Counted from the stretch's first letter, positions 27,436 to 41,510 are shown. The stretch: 64,000 nucleotides of DNA from Mesotoga prima MesG1.Ag.4.2 (GCF_000147715.2 NC_017934.1:186001-250000), one strand, 5' to 3'. Numbers and translations: made by a program. Notes: a model not told the origin generated them from the sequence alone.

Positions 27436-28450
27436 AATATGAGCCACGAACAGAATTACATAGATGTGACTGACGCAATCAAGTGAAAAAGCAGTCGTGA
27501 AGATGTCGAAGGGCTCCAAGGTTATGTGAGAACAAATACGTGGGAAAGAGTCCGTTCGACCAGAAAACGCTGTATGCTGTTGAAGACAACGTTTCTGTCG
27601 ACGATCTTCCGTCTCCCGCGAAAGACATCATCCTTCGATAAGGTCAAAAACGAGATCCCGGGTCAAGCCCGGGATGACAGTGTTAGGTGATTACGAGAAC
27701 GCCACACACCGTCATTCTTAGAAAACCCGTCCTTGGTCCATCGTCCAAGAGCATGGACCCGTCCTTCGAAAGAGCCGCTGTGCGCTTAAGAACAAAAACA
27801 CGCTGGTCGCCGTAAAGAACCGTCCCTCGTCCTTCAAGATCGTGGACCCGTCCTTCGATTGGATCGGAGAGCAGATCCCGAAACAAGTTCGGGATGACAG
27901 TGTTAGGTGATTACGAATATGTCACATCGTGTCTGAACATGTTTCAGCATTCCGGCGAGCTTTCCGAAAACGTCAAATTGCGTCATTCTGAACTTGATTC
28001 AGAATCACGATGCTCTTTTCAGCGTTCAGCGTGTCTTAGCAAGCGGGAAGCGGCTCTTCTCGGCGAACGGGGAACCACTCAACGGCTAACCAGTTTCTCT
28101 TGCTCTTACGAACCCCCTACCCGCTATCCCCGACCACGGTTTCTCGTAAGCCCAGATCCCGGATCAAGTCCAGGATGACAGTGTTAGGTGATTACGAGAA
28201 CGCCACACACCACCATTCTTAGAAAACCCGTCCCTCAAGAACAGCATGAACCCGTTCTTCGAGAAGACCTGTTCTTCGTTCCGACGCTACGCGTCCAGGT
28301 TCTTGGTTCTTCGGGACCAGATCCCGGATCAAGTCCGGGATGACCCTGAACAGAGGCATTTCAGGGCAGGCTCCGTGGAATGACAACGAATGCTCATTCC
28401 GAAAGCGTCTAAATCCGTCATGAACTTGTTTCAGCATCCCGGCGGGTTCT
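27436..28450. repeat. Gene-free repeat cluster (B, C, D, E)
   Basis: 27436-27620 holds unrecognised sequence. Family B copies then lie near 27653, 27878, 28155 and 28322. Family D blocks lie at about 27725-27860 and 28225-28310. Family C lies near 27984-28005 and 28420-28440, and E at about 28054-28143. No gene is supported. Confidence 0.75.
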
Positions 28451-28532
28451 CCGAAGACGCATTTGTCGACAAACAGGGATTTCTAACTTCTACCGATAAC
28501 ATCGGTGAGATTGATCGAAGCAAAGATCCTTT

Positions 28533-28880
28533 CTACAGGTTCAATGAATCATCTTTCATGAAGATCCATTTGACTTCTTCTCTCAATCTTTTAATGAAGT
28601 AAGACAGTTCTTTGTTTAGTTCATTCCACTCGTCCAGAGTGTAGATCAGAAGATCGACCGGAACCGGTAACATTGCTAAATCCCATTCTGTTCCTCGCTT
28701 CCCAAAAGGAGCTTTGGAGTCTTTGACTATGACAATCAAATCAAGGTCGCTTCCCACTCCATTGTCGCCCCGAGCGTAGGAACCGAAGTAACCGATGCGG
28801 AGAATGTTGGAATCTCGCTTCAAGGTTTCTGACCACTTATCAAGTGAATCAATTACAGCCTTTTTGCTTGGCCATTTCAT
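28533..28880 (-). CDS. MNT-type nucleotidyltransferase (antitoxin of HEPN pair)
   Basis: About 115 residues with the minimal nucleotidyltransferase signature GSYARGDNGVGSDLDLIV (GSx-ARG ... D.D). MNT proteins of this kind neutralise HEPN RNases, in known cases by adding AMP to the HEPN protein. I place the start at the ATG at 28880 (MKWPSKKAVIDSL); the longer frame would run deep into the HEPN gene. It overlaps the HEPN gene end by 32 bases, implying one transcript and coupled translation. Confidence 0.85.
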   Translation of the reverse strand: MKWPSKKAVIDSLDKWSETLKRDSNILRIGYFGSYARGDNGVGSDLDLIVIVKDSKAPFGKRGTEWDLAMLPVPVDLLIYTLDEWNELNKELSYFIKRLREEVKWIFMKDDSLNL

Positions 28881-29256
28881 TATTGACGAATTCAACGATC
28901 TCACCGGCATATGCAATAGCCTCCTTACTTTGCTTGCTTCCGAAATACTCAAAAGGAGAGCCTTCGGGATGACCATTTGGATATCTCGCAGGAATGTATG
29001 AATTGTCAAGAATTCTTGCCTTATCCAATAACTCAGCGGGCAAGTCAGTTCCCTCAGGGAGTTCTTGAATCAGTTTGCTAACCATGTGTCCCCACGCTTC
29101 CTGTCCCAAAGAAAGATGGAGAGCCTTTACGGCTTTTTCAGCAGCCTGCTGTGCCGCAAAGCATGCCCATTCGTGTTTGCCATTAACAGCAGACTCTCGA
29201 GCGTGTTCAAGATCTCTTTTTGCTTGACGTAACCAATCCTGGGATCTATCAGGCAT
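28849..29256 (-). CDS. HEPN-domain protein (toxin of HEPN/MNT pair)
   Basis: A 135-residue all-helical HEPN protein: WLRQAKRDLEHARESA...WACFAAQQAAEKAVKALHLSLG, then ARILDNSYIPARYPNGH, where RYPNGH is the R-x4-H RNase motif. Members of this family act as tRNA or mRNA nucleases held by the MNT partner. The ATG at 29256 has GGGAGGG upstream. Gene order toxin then antitoxin (HEPN first, MNT second) is common for these pairs. Target RNA is unknown. Confidence 0.85.
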   Translation of the reverse strand: MPDRSQDWLRQAKRDLEHARESAVNGKHEWACFAAQQAAEKAVKALHLSLGQEAWGHMVSKLIQELPEGTDLPAELLDKARILDNSYIPARYPNGHPEGSPFEYFGSKQSKEAIAYAGEIVEFVNNEMAKQKGCN

Positions 29257-29566
29257 GCGTATCCCTCCCAATCGTGATTATAGCACTTATTAGAGAGAGG
29301 CTAGTAACCTTCGGTGGGCAGTTACACTGCATGCGGCCTGCGACAGCAGACTGGATCTTTTTCCCTCCTGCGAAGCAGCATCACTTCCCCGGACGTTTCT
29401 TCGGGCATCACTGCCTCGCGCATGCGAGCCTCACTTCCGGCGATGCTTTTCGCCGCATCACTTCTGTTCTTGCTCTCTTCTCCGAGGACGGCGGACCGTC
29501 AACGGTGGACCAGTTTCTCTTGCTCTTGCGAACCCCCGACCTGCTACCACCGACCACGGTTCTGTA
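29257..29566 (+). repeat. Gene-free stretch ending in a family E repeat
   Basis: 29280-29465 holds GC-rich imperfect direct repeats (GCATCACTTCC near 29378, and variants GCATCACTGCC and GCATCACTTCT). E follows (about 29475-29566) and ends beside the rRNA operon terminator. No gene is supported. Confidence 0.6.
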
Positions 29567-29600
29567 CCAAAACAAAAAGGAGAGTCAAAAAGACTCTCCT
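29567..29600 (-). terminator. rRNA operon terminator
   Basis: Stem AGGAGAGTC / GACTCTCCT (29578-29586 with 29592-29600). On the minus strand it is followed by a T-rich tract. It lies 13 bases past the 5S 3' end. Confidence 0.9.
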
Positions 29601-29612
29601 CTTGTATAACAT

Positions 29613-29728
29613 CTGGGCGATACCTACTCTCGCATGCAGTTGCCCACATACTACCATCGGCCCGAGACGGCTTAACTGCCGGGTTCGGTATGGAGCCGGG
29701 TGTTTCCCGCCCCGGTATCTTCACCCAG
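29613..29728 (-). rRNA. rrf: 5S ribosomal RNA
   Basis: About 116 nt with the conserved internal features CCGAACCCGGCAGTTAAG and GTAGTATGTGGG on the minus strand, and complementary ends (CTGGGTGA / TCGCCCAG). Last gene of the rRNA operon. Confidence 0.95.
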
Positions 29729-29761
29729 AATATCTGCTCACTCAAGAGTACATAGGGAATT

Positions 29762-32690
<2,929 letters not shown>

Positions 32691-32724
32691 TTCCTTCTTC
32701 CTTTGACTCGCTTCTACTTCTTAC

Positions 32725-32736
32725 TCCCTATGTACT
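32725..32736 (-). other. 23S processing stem, leader arm
   Basis: AGTACATAGGGA on the minus strand (32736-32725) is complementary to the trailer arm at 29747-29758, giving a 12-bp stem that brackets 23S, a typical RNase III substrate. Confidence 0.75.
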
Positions 32737-32765
32737 TTTCAATGACCAGATAACTTTTATTCCCC

Positions 32766-32841
32766 TGGTGGAGACAAGGGGATTCGAACCCCTGGCCTTC
32801 TGCTTGCAAAGCAGACGCTCTCCCAGCTGAGCTATGTCCCC
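32766..32841 (-). tRNA. tRNA-Ala (TGC)
   Basis: Cloverleaf with acceptor GGGGACA, anticodon loop CTTTGCAAG (TGC), T-arm GGTTCGAATCC and encoded CCA. It lies in the 16S-23S spacer. Confidence 0.96.
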
Positions 32842-32845
32842 TCAC

Positions 32846-32922
32846 TGGTGGGCTCGAGTGGAGTCGAACCACTGACCTCGCGCTTATCAGGCGCGCGCTC
32901 TCACCTACTGAGCTACGAGCCC
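32846..32922 (-). tRNA. tRNA-Ile (GAT)
   Basis: Cloverleaf with acceptor GGGCTCG, anticodon loop CTGATAAG (GAT), T-arm GGTTCGACTCC and encoded CCA. It lies 4 bases upstream of tRNA-Ala in the 16S-23S spacer. Confidence 0.96.
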
Positions 32923-32971
32923 AGCTCAGGATTCACTCAAAGATGGATAGCAATCCTGTTAAACTCCTTAG

Positions 32972-34500
<1,529 letters not shown>

Positions 34501-34524
34501 TGACTCATTCTTTTGAAACTCGCT

Positions 34525-34538
34525 GGATTGCTATCCAT
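34525..34538 (-). other. 16S processing stem, leader arm
   Basis: ATGGATAGCAATCC (34538-34525, minus) pairs over 14 bp with GGATTGCTATCCAT in the trailer (32956-32943). GGTCATTGAAAA precedes both this arm and the 23S leader arm. Confidence 0.8.
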
Positions 34539-34603
34539 TTTTCAATGACCCTTTCTCCTCGCTCGCCTTCCCCGCTAACGCTAACTTCGCGTCAGCAATT
34601 CCT

Positions 34604-34632
34604 ATACTACCAGTACCACTTCCTATTGTCAA
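34604..34632 (-). promoter_or_regulatory. rRNA operon promoter
   Basis: -35 TTGACA (34632-34627), 17-base spacer, -10 TAGTAT (34609-34604), about 100 bases before 16S. The leader contains a hairpin GCTGACGC/GCGTTAGC. Confidence 0.75.
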
Positions 34633-34686
34633 GTTACAGGTTCGTTTCCTCTGGTCCCTTCTTCGAGCGAATCCATGCGGATTAAC

Positions 34687-35958
34687 TCAAATTTCGAAGT
34701 GTTCTTCTTTCAAGAATGTGGAGTTCTGCATTTGTTCAGGGAGAAGTAGCGATACATTCCAGGGGCCAGCGATATGTCTCTTGATGGAGTCGTTTATATC
34801 ATCAATGGTAAGGGCCTCTATTCTTGCGATCAAGTCCTCCAGAGAGTCCGGTTTTCCACAAATAACTACATCGTCCAGGAATCTGCTCAGCGTCTGCAGT
34901 GTTCCTTCGGTAGACATCAATAGTTTTCCTTTTGCCCTTTCCTTTCCATAATTGAACTGAGCTTCGGTTACGCCCCGGCTTATGAGGTTCCCTATTTCCT
35001 TTTTCAGCGAAGCCACCAGATTGTCAAGGTTCTTCGGGCCGGTGGTTGCATTTATCATGAATGCGCCGGAATCTGCATAAGAGACGAATTCAGAACTGAT
35101 GTTGTATACCATTCCAAGTTGTTCTCGAATATTATGGAACAGAATGGAGCTCATTCCGCTTCCAAAGAGAGTGTTGAATATCTTGAAGGCATCGAAATCA
35201 TCTTTGTTCCTTCTGCCCGGGGCGTCTCTAGTCAATAGAAGATGAACCTGCTGAAGGTCCTTTCTTCTTTCAACAATCCACAGCGGTTTTTTTGAAATCA
35301 CGGGAGATTTGGCAACGGGTTTCGAACCGTTGACCCGCATAGAAAGAAGCTTTTTCTCGGTATTTTTCAAGAGATCCTCGTTATAGTTTCCCGAAACGGC
35401 AAAAATAACGTTGTTTGCGACATATTTGTGATCGTAGAAGTTGGTGAGCTTTTCCTTCTTCAAATTTCCGACTGTATCCTGGTAGCCGAGAATCGGCCTG
35501 CCAAAATCTCTGTCCCAAACCTTCTCAATGGTCATGTCGTATATTCTGTCGTAGGGGTCGTCTTCAGCCGCGGCGATCTCCTCCATAATGACCCCTCTTT
35601 CGAGTTCCAGAGAGGTTTCGTCAAAACGCGGGGAGGTTATCAAATCGAATAGGATCTCCAGAGCCTCAGAGGCATAAGTGTCGGGAACCTTTGCATAGTA
35701 AACAGTTGAGACTCTTCCCGTATAGGCGTTAAGACTACCGCCTATTCTCTCGATCGGTTCCTTTATTTCGAAAGCATTTCTTCTAAGAGTTCCTTTGAAA
35801 AGAGCGTGTTCAATAAAATGAGAAACGCCGCTGATGGAATCTTCCTCATCAGCGGAACCCACCTTCATCGCGAAAGCCATCGAGACCGTTCTCGTCTCTT
35901 CTTTTCGCTCACCTATAATAACTGCGCCGTTCGGCAGCTCAATATAATGATTATTCAT
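34687..35958 (-). CDS. M16 family zinc peptidase (insulinase/pitrilysin class)
   Basis: About 423 residues of the compact M16B type. The inverted zinc motif HFIEH (in SHFIEHALFKGT) carries the catalytic Glu, with the distal Glu in LERGVIMEEIAAAEDDP. A second M16 domain covers about residues 180-400 (NNVIFAVSGNYNEDLL...). The start is the ATG at 35958 (MNNHYIELPNG), 7 bases after the pnp stop; a longer frame would overlap the pnp tail. The adjacency pnp-M16 peptidase is known in many bacteria, where the peptidase is taken to be a processing protease. Probably cytoplasmic: no signal peptide. Confidence 0.9.
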   Translation of the reverse strand: MNNHYIELPNGAVIIGERKEETRTVSMAFAMKVGSADEEDSISGVSHFIEHALFKGTLRRNAFEIKEPIERIGGSLNAYTGRVSTVYYAKVPDTYASEALEILFDLITSPRFDETSLELERGVIMEEIAAAEDDPYDRIYDMTIEKVWDRDFGRPILGYQDTVGNLKKEKLTNFYDHKYVANNVIFAVSGNYNEDLLKNTEKKLLSMRVNGSKPVAKSPVISKKPLWIVERRKDLQQVHLLLTRDAPGRRNKDDFDAFKIFNTLFGSGMSSILFHNIREQLGMVYNISSEFVSYADSGAFMINATTGPKNLDNLVASLKKEIGNLISRGVTEAQFNYGKERAKGKLLMSTEGTLQTLSRFLDDVVICGKPDSLEDLIARIEALTIDDINDSIKRHIAGPWNVSLLLPEQMQNSTFLKEEHFEI

Positions 35959-35965
35959 CAATTCC

Positions 35966-38158
35966 CTACTTTCTGTTTCTGTCTCCTCGGTTTCTGTCGT
36001 TTCTGTCGTTCCTATGGTATGGCCTTTTATTGTCTCGCTTACTGTCCTCTTTAACCTCGACACCTTCTAGCTTCAGACTTATCTTTCCCATCTGATCAGT
36101 TCCTGCCACCTCGACGGCAATCGTGTCTCCGACCTTGTGCTCTCTAAGGAAATCCTTGCCGCTGGCGCCCATCTTCGAGATATGCAGGAGTCCGGTCTTT
36201 CCTGGCGCAATCTCTACGAAGAATCCATAGGCCTCCGCTCTCGAGATCTTTCCTTCGAAAAGCTGTCCGGGTTTCACTTCAGAGATTATCGCATCTATTA
36301 CTTTTTCCAACTGATCGAGTTTTTCTCGATTGCTTCCAACAATCTTAGCCTGAGATCTCTCGTCATCTATGAAGATCGTTGAATCATACTCGCTTGAAAG
36401 TTTCTTTATGACCTTTCCGCCGGGTCCGATAATCTCTCCAATCTTCTCGTAAGGGAGATTGATCGTCCTTATAATAGGTGCATAGTCGGAGACAAACTTT
36501 CTCGGTTCGGGAATGGCTTCGTACATAAGATCAAGTATCTTGAGTCTTGCCAGTCTCGCTTGCTCAAGCGCTTTTGTCATTATCTCGCTTGATACGCCGG
36601 AAACCTTCACATCCATCTGAAAAGCGGTTATACCGTCACGAGTTCCTGTAACCTTGAAATCCATGTCGCCCATGTGATCTTCGTTTCCCAGAATATCTGT
36701 GAGAACGACGGTCTTTTCCGGTTCTTGAATCATGCCCATGGCAACACCCGCCACGTGCTTCTCCATCGGAACTCCAGCCGCCATTAATGAGAGCGATCCG
36801 GAGCATACGGTTGCCATCGAAGAGGAGCCGTTGGATTCAAGAACTTCAGATACGACTCTTATTGTATATGGGAAAGATTCGCCGTTAGGCACAATGTTCT
36901 TCAGAGATCGCTCGGCAAGATGACCGTGTCCAATTTCTCTTCTGCCTGGCCCCCTAAGCCTCTTCACTTCCCCGGTGCTGAAAGGCGGGAAGTTGTAGTG
37001 AAGCATAAACGACTTCGAACCTTCTTCAAACATCGTATCGACTATCTGTTCGTCCATCGTTGCCCCGAGAGTGACAATTCCCAGACTCTGGGTCTCGCCC
37101 CTGGTGAAAAGAGCCGAACCGTGCGCTCTTGGCAGGAGATCGAGTTCAATGTTGATCGGACGGATCTCGTTGTGCTTACGCCCGTCCATCCTTACATCTT
37201 CTTCTATTACTCTCCTTCTCATTACTTTCTTCTCTATGTCGTGATAGAAGTCCTTCACGAAACCAATGTTGTCTTCGATTTCCTCTTCGGACCATGTTTC
37301 TTTTGCTTTTCCTATAAACTGCTCGATTAGCTCGTCCCTGTATGTTTTCAAGGCTTTGTCCTTGTTCTTCTTACCAGGAGTGAGCATTATCTCGGCGAGC
37401 TTATTTCTGTCAACCAGTGTGTCGAATGATTCGAGAAATCCTTCTGGTGCAGCCGGTATTTCGAGCTCCCACTTTTCAGTCTGGAACTCACTGATTATCT
37501 CCTTCTGGAAGGCTACGAGTGATTTAATAGCTTCGTGGGCCGCTTCAAGCGCTCCGACCATGACTTCTTCAGAGACTTCTTTTGCCTCCCCTTCTACCAT
37601 TGCAACTGCGTCTTCCGTCCCTGCAACAACTATATCGAGTTCAGATCTTTCGAGTTCGTCGGCAGAGGGAAACACGACGTATTTTCCATCGACATATCCT
37701 ACCTGCACGCCGGCGACGATCCCTTCGAAGGGAATCGGAGAAATATTTAATACAAGTGACGATGCCATTATCCCCCAGATGTCGGGCGGATTGTCTGGAT
37801 CGGCAGACAGGACAGTCACGATAACCTGAATCTCATTTCTCATCCCGTCTGGGAAGAGAGGCCTGATAGGTCTATCTATTATTCTTGCAGAGAGAACGGC
37901 ATTATCGCTCGGTCTGCTTTCTCTCTTAAGAAAACCACCCGGTATCTTTCCCGCCGCATAGAACTTTTCCTGATACTCAACGGTAAGAGGAAGAAAATCA
38001 GTTCCCGGCACTGCCTGTTCATTTCCATTCACTGTAGTTAGCAGGACTGAATCGGCATACCTGAGTACAACGGCTCCATCAGCCTGTTTTGCCATCTTCC
38101 CGTTTTCTATGACGAGCTTCTGGCCAAAGAATTCCCTTTCCCATCTCCTATAACTCAC
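35966..38158 (-). CDS. pnp: Polyribonucleotide nucleotidyltransferase (PNPase)
   Basis: About 730 residues. It degrades RNA 3' to 5' by phosphorolysis and also adds tails; it forms a trimer in the degradosome. Two RNase PH domains surround a helical linker, with the second-core residues in TGTRDGITAFQMDVKVSG. A KH domain (INLPYEKIGEIIGPGGKVIKKL) and an S1 domain (LFEGKISRAEAYGFFVEI) follow, then a basic, Asn/Arg-rich tail (about 30 residues with NDRNDRN). I prefer the GTG at 38158 with AGAGGTG upstream over the ATG at 38179. It follows rpsO, as in many bacteria, past a terminator. Confidence 0.95.
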   Translation of the reverse strand: MSYRRWEREFFGQKLVIENGKMAKQADGAVVLRYADSVLLTTVNGNEQAVPGTDFLPLTVEYQEKFYAAGKIPGGFLKRESRPSDNAVLSARIIDRPIRPLFPDGMRNEIQVIVTVLSADPDNPPDIWGIMASSLVLNISPIPFEGIVAGVQVGYVDGKYVVFPSADELERSELDIVVAGTEDAVAMVEGEAKEVSEEVMVGALEAAHEAIKSLVAFQKEIISEFQTEKWELEIPAAPEGFLESFDTLVDRNKLAEIMLTPGKKNKDKALKTYRDELIEQFIGKAKETWSEEEIEDNIGFVKDFYHDIEKKVMRRRVIEEDVRMDGRKHNEIRPINIELDLLPRAHGSALFTRGETQSLGIVTLGATMDEQIVDTMFEEGSKSFMLHYNFPPFSTGEVKRLRGPGRREIGHGHLAERSLKNIVPNGESFPYTIRVVSEVLESNGSSSMATVCSGSLSLMAAGVPMEKHVAGVAMGMIQEPEKTVVLTDILGNEDHMGDMDFKVTGTRDGITAFQMDVKVSGVSSEIMTKALEQARLARLKILDLMYEAIPEPRKFVSDYAPIIRTINLPYEKIGEIIGPGGKVIKKLSSEYDSTIFIDDERSQAKIVGSNREKLDQLEKVIDAIISEVKPGQLFEGKISRAEAYGFFVEIAPGKTGLLHISKMGASGKDFLREHKVGDTIAVEVAGTDQMGKISLKLEGVEVKEDSKRDNKRPYHRNDRNDRNRGDRNRK

Positions 38159-38221
38159 AATAACACCTCTTTTTCTCATTTCATCAAATAATCAATTATA
38201 TCAGCTGAGTAAAACCCACGC

Positions 38222-38245
38222 AAAAAAGGAGCGGTAAACCGCTCC
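38222..38245 (-). terminator. Terminator between rpsO and pnp
   Basis: Stem GGAGCGG / CCGCTCC (38228-38245) followed on the minus strand by six T (38227-38222), 18 bases past the rpsO stop. Confidence 0.88.
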
Positions 38246-38263
38246 AGACGATTTCTACTTCTA

Positions 38264-38524
38264 TCAACCTCTCAGCCCGAGTTTGTTTATCAGTTCGAGG
38301 TAGACTTCAGGCTTCTTGGTCTTGATGTATCTCAACATCTTTCTTCTTCTTCCGACCAACTTTAGAAGACCCCTTCTAGTATGGAAATCCTTGGGGTGTT
38401 TCTTGAGATGCTCAGTGAGATGCCTGATTCTCGCGGTGAGAATTGCGATCTGAACTTCGGTCGAACCCGAATCGTTGTCGTGAATCTGATATTCCTTTAC
38501 TAATTCTTGCTTGTTAACTTCCAT
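38264..38524 (-). CDS. rpsO: 30S ribosomal protein S15
   Basis: 86 residues with the S15 signature: [53 protein letters not shown]. It binds the 16S central domain early in 30S assembly. The ATG at 38524 has GGGAGG upstream. Upstream of pnp, separated by a terminator. S15 autoregulation through its leader is known in other bacteria; I see no clear pseudoknot here. Confidence 0.97.
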   Translation of the reverse strand: MEVNKQELVKEYQIHDNDSGSTEVQIAILTARIRHLTEHLKKHPKDFHTRRGLLKLVGRRRKMLRYIKTKKPEVYLELINKLGLRG

Positions 38525-38606
38525 GTATCTGCCTCCCAATATAATCCTCTATCCAAGAATGGGCTATGCCTCAAACCGAGAATAGGGCAAGGCAATTTTA
38601 AACCGA

Positions 38607-39488
38607 TCAGACCTTCCTGTCAACTCCACTCAGGAAGTCTGCCACCATCTTCTTTGCAGTCGGAGTGATCGCGATCCCTCCTCTTGCCGTTTCCTTGAGT
38701 TCTTCGGGTAATCTTCTCCCAACTCTTCCGAGAGAGTCGGCAACTTCTTCAAAGGGGATGGCCGACTTAATTCCGGCAAGCGCAAGTTCTGCCGCTGTGA
38801 ATGCAATGGATACACCAAACGCATTTCTTTTGACGCAGGGGATTTCAACGAAACCTCCAACGGGGTCACACACAAGTCCCATTAGGGACTTCAACGCGAG
38901 CGCCGGGGCATTCTCAAGCGCACTGTATTCTTCGGGATGCGTAGCGTAGACTATGGCAACTGAAGCCATCGCCGTAGCGGTACCTATCTCTGCCTGGCAG
39001 CCTGACACGGCACCGGAAATCGACGCCCTTTTCCTGATCCTCTCGCCCACAGCTCCAGAAACCAACAATGCGTTTCCAAGGGTTTCAAGGTCAATATTTC
39101 TATTGAAGTGAAGAGAAAGGAGGGCTCCCGGAACGACACCACATGCACCCGCAGTGGGACACGCAACTATTTTCCCCATGCTTGCGTTGTGCTCAGACAT
39201 CGAGAGGGCAACTCCAACTCCTGAATAGACCAGCGGACTGAGGAACTCAGGAGCGTGATTTCTCGCCTTTTCATCGTTATCTCCGACCCAGCCAGTAAGA
39301 GATTTCTCGGGTTTTTCGAGCCTGCTGTGGTAAGAACTCATCATCTCTCCGATCAGTTCCTTTGCGGTATCTTCGGCAACTTTCGGATCATTTCCAGTAC
39401 TCATCATGTACCAGTCAGACACGACTTTATGAAGCGGAGTCTTCGAGTCCCTTGCGGCTTTCACAAGGTCTTCAAACTTCATTATCAT
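38607..39488 (-). CDS. sdaAA: L-serine dehydratase, iron-sulfur-dependent, alpha subunit
   Basis: A 293-residue catalytic subunit that converts L-serine to pyruvate and ammonia with a [4Fe-4S] cluster. Cluster Cys candidates lie in SGCQAEIG, LVCDPVGG and EIPCVKRN; the substrate-loop region is CPTAGACGVVPGAL. It overlaps the beta-subunit gene (ATGA type), so both are translated as one unit. The start ATG at 39488 is used; a second ATG lies two codons later. Confidence 0.95.
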   Translation of the reverse strand: MIMKFEDLVKAARDSKTPLHKVVSDWYMMSTGNDPKVAEDTAKELIGEMMSSYHSRLEKPEKSLTGWVGDNDEKARNHAPEFLSPLVYSGVGVALSMSEHNASMGKIVACPTAGACGVVPGALLSLHFNRNIDLETLGNALLVSGAVGERIRKRASISGAVSGCQAEIGTATAMASVAIVYATHPEEYSALENAPALALKSLMGLVCDPVGGFVEIPCVKRNAFGVSIAFTAAELALAGIKSAIPFEEVADSLGRVGRRLPEELKETARGGIAITPTAKKMVADFLSGVDRKV

Positions 39489-40153
39489 ACCAGTGAATCC
39501 AGCCTTTCGAGATAGGATACTTTCTTCACGACTTCAAGCCTTTTTATTGCACTAAGCAGATGCTCGTCCGGTTCATTATCCAGTTCGACTACGCATAGAG
39601 CCTCGTGCCTGAACGGGTCTACTCTTGAAAGAAAGAGATTGCTGATGTTCATATCGCTCGAAGAAATCGCCCCTACAATCTTTGAAAGAGCCCCGGGAAT
39701 ATCTGCGTTCAGTATCACTAGCGAGGGATACTTTCCAGTAACGTCGGTTTCGAAATCATCTATCGCAGTAATCCTTACCGAACCGCCACCAACCGATGCT
39801 CCTGTCACTGTCAAGAAGGACTCACCGGAGCTCCCGTTGATCTTAACTGTGTTTGGATGAAAGTCACCCATGTCTTCTTCTTCGAAAGTGAAATAGATGC
39901 CCTTGCCTTTTGCTATTTGGAAGGAGTCTCTCAGCATGGGATCTGATTCCTTGATCCCCATTATTCCGCCGACGAGAGCTCTATCTGAACCGTGGCCCCT
40001 GAAAGTTGCGAAGAGCGGTGAGTTGAGCACAAATCGCACTTCGTTAGGCGTTTTGGCAAAGAGTGACCGAAAGGCCCTGCCTAACCTTGCCATGCCGGCG
40101 GTATGGGAGCTCGACGGCCCCACAATTGCCGGACCAATAATATCTAGCAGCAT
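39485..40153 (-). CDS. sdaAB: L-serine dehydratase, iron-sulfur-dependent, beta subunit
   Basis: A 222-residue partner subunit with the family opening IIGPAIVGPSSSHTAGMARLGRAFR, GHGSDRALVGGIMG, and a C-terminal ACT domain (about 148-222, SLVILNADIPGALSKIVGAISSSDMNIS) that may sense serine. The ATG at 40153 has GGAGG upstream. First gene of the sdaAB-sdaAA pair, placed behind the eno terminator. Confidence 0.95.
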   Translation of the reverse strand: MLLDIIGPAIVGPSSSHTAGMARLGRAFRSLFAKTPNEVRFVLNSPLFATFRGHGSDRALVGGIMGIKESDPMLRDSFQIAKGKGIYFTFEEEDMGDFHPNTVKINGSSGESFLTVTGASVGGGSVRITAIDDFETDVTGKYPSLVILNADIPGALSKIVGAISSSDMNISNLFLSRVDPFRHEALCVVELDNEPDEHLLSAIKRLEVVKKVSYLERLDSLV

Positions 40154-40169
40154 CTTTCTTCCTCCAATG

Positions 40170-40196
40170 AAAACGCGGAACCTTACAGGCCCCGCG
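40170..40196 (-). terminator. Probable terminator after eno
   Basis: On the minus strand CGCGGGGCC and GGTTCCGCG pair over 9 bp with two G-U pairs (40196-40174), followed by four T. It lies between the eno stop and the sdaAB start. Confidence 0.6.
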
Positions 40197-40212
40197 CTAC
40201 AATGAGTATCAA

Positions 40213-41496
40213 TTAGAGATTATAGAAGGATTCCCTTCCTCTGAACTCTGCCTGTTCTCCGAGTTCTTCTTCGATTCTCAGAAGCTCGTTATACTTCGCG
40301 ATTCTGTCTGTCCTTGATGCAGAACCTGTCTTTATCATGCCTGTGTTAGCGGCTACGGCAAGGTGAGAAATAAAAGTATCTTCAGTCTCTCCAGATCTGT
40401 GTGAGATTACACAGGTCATTCCGTGCTTTTGCGCATACTCGATCGTGTTGAGAGTCTCAGTGACAGAACCGATCTGGTTGAGCTTGATTAGAATGGAATT
40501 GGCCGATTTCTTCTCGATGCCTTTTTTGAGTCTCTTTATATTGGTAACGAAAAGATCGTCTCCAACAATCTGAATAGTGTCTCCAATCTCTCTCGTGAAC
40601 TTTGCAAAGCTTTCCCAGTCCTCTTCGGCAAATGGGTCTTCAATTGAGATTATTGGGTATCTCTTCGTGAGATTCGAGTAGTATTCGATCAGCTGATCTG
40701 GAGTGAGCTCATTCCCGTCGATGTTATAGAGGCCCTTGTCTTCGTTGTAGAATTCGTTCGCTGCACAATCAAGGGCAATCATGATCTCTTCTCCTGCCTT
40801 GTAACCGGCCGCGTCTATAGCGTTTATGATGTATTTCAGCGAGGCCTCGTTGTTTTCAAAACTCGGAGCAAATCCGCCTTCGTCACCTACTGCAGTGACG
40901 TGACCGCTATCCTTCAAGAGCTTCTTCAGATTATGGAAGACTTCTACTCCAGCTCTAAGGGCGTCCCTAAAATGCTTGAAGCCGGCGGGCACTATCATGA
41001 ACTCCTGGATATCCAGGTTGTTGTCTGCGTGTTTTCCACCATTTACGATGTTCATAAACGGTACAGGAAGAGCCTTTGCGTTGACTCCGCCTAGATATTT
41101 GTACAGCGGTGTATCGATACTATCGGCCGCGGCACGTGCAACTGCCATTGAGACGGCAAGAATTGCATTGGCACCAAGCTTGTCCTTGTTTTCAGTTCCA
41201 TCAAGCTCAAGAAGGGCCGCATCAAGAGTTATCTGGTCAAAGGCATTCATGCCTATGATCTCAGGAGCGATCACTTCGTTTATATTTTCAACCGCCTTTA
41301 GCGTGCCCTTTCCGAGAAATCTCTTCTTATCTCCATCTCTTAGTTCAAGAGCCTCGAACTTCCCGGTTGAAGCTCCTGAAGGGACTATTGCTCTACCATG
41401 ACCACCGTCGTCAAGCCATACCTCGGCCTCAACTGTTGGGGTCCCCCTTGAATCAAGTACCTCCCTGGCTACTAAATCAACGATTTGAGCGTACAT
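40213..41496 (-). CDS. eno: Enolase
   Basis: 427 residues. It interconverts 2-phosphoglycerate and phosphoenolpyruvate in glycolysis. Conserved elements: [12 protein letters not shown] and PSGASTG at the N-terminus, the proton-donor region GDEGGFAP, the Mg ligands in [20 protein letters not shown] and GDDLFVTN, the catalytic Lys in [14 protein letters not shown], and SHRSGETED. Full length. 14 bases separate it from the pyrH stop, so the two may be co-transcribed. Confidence 0.98.
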   Translation of the reverse strand: MYAQIVDLVAREVLDSRGTPTVEAEVWLDDGGHGRAIVPSGASTGKFEALELRDGDKKRFLGKGTLKAVENINEVIAPEIIGMNAFDQITLDAALLELDGTENKDKLGANAILAVSMAVARAAADSIDTPLYKYLGGVNAKALPVPFMNIVNGGKHADNNLDIQEFMIVPAGFKHFRDALRAGVEVFHNLKKLLKDSGHVTAVGDEGGFAPSFENNEASLKYIINAIDAAGYKAGEEIMIALDCAANEFYNEDKGLYNIDGNELTPDQLIEYYSNLTKRYPIISIEDPFAEEDWESFAKFTREIGDTIQIVGDDLFVTNIKRLKKGIEKKSANSILIKLNQIGSVTETLNTIEYAQKHGMTCVISHRSGETEDTFISHLAVAANTGMIKTGSASRTDRIAKYNELLRIEEELGEQAEFRGRESFYNL

Positions 41497-41510
41497 TTCT
41501 CCACCTCCAA

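Noticed and set aside
27528-27643. Open stretch ending SVDDLPSPAKDIILR, considered as a gene remnant
   Set aside because: Its end is inside a repeat (CCTTCGAT followed by family B) seen elsewhere, and no family was recognised.
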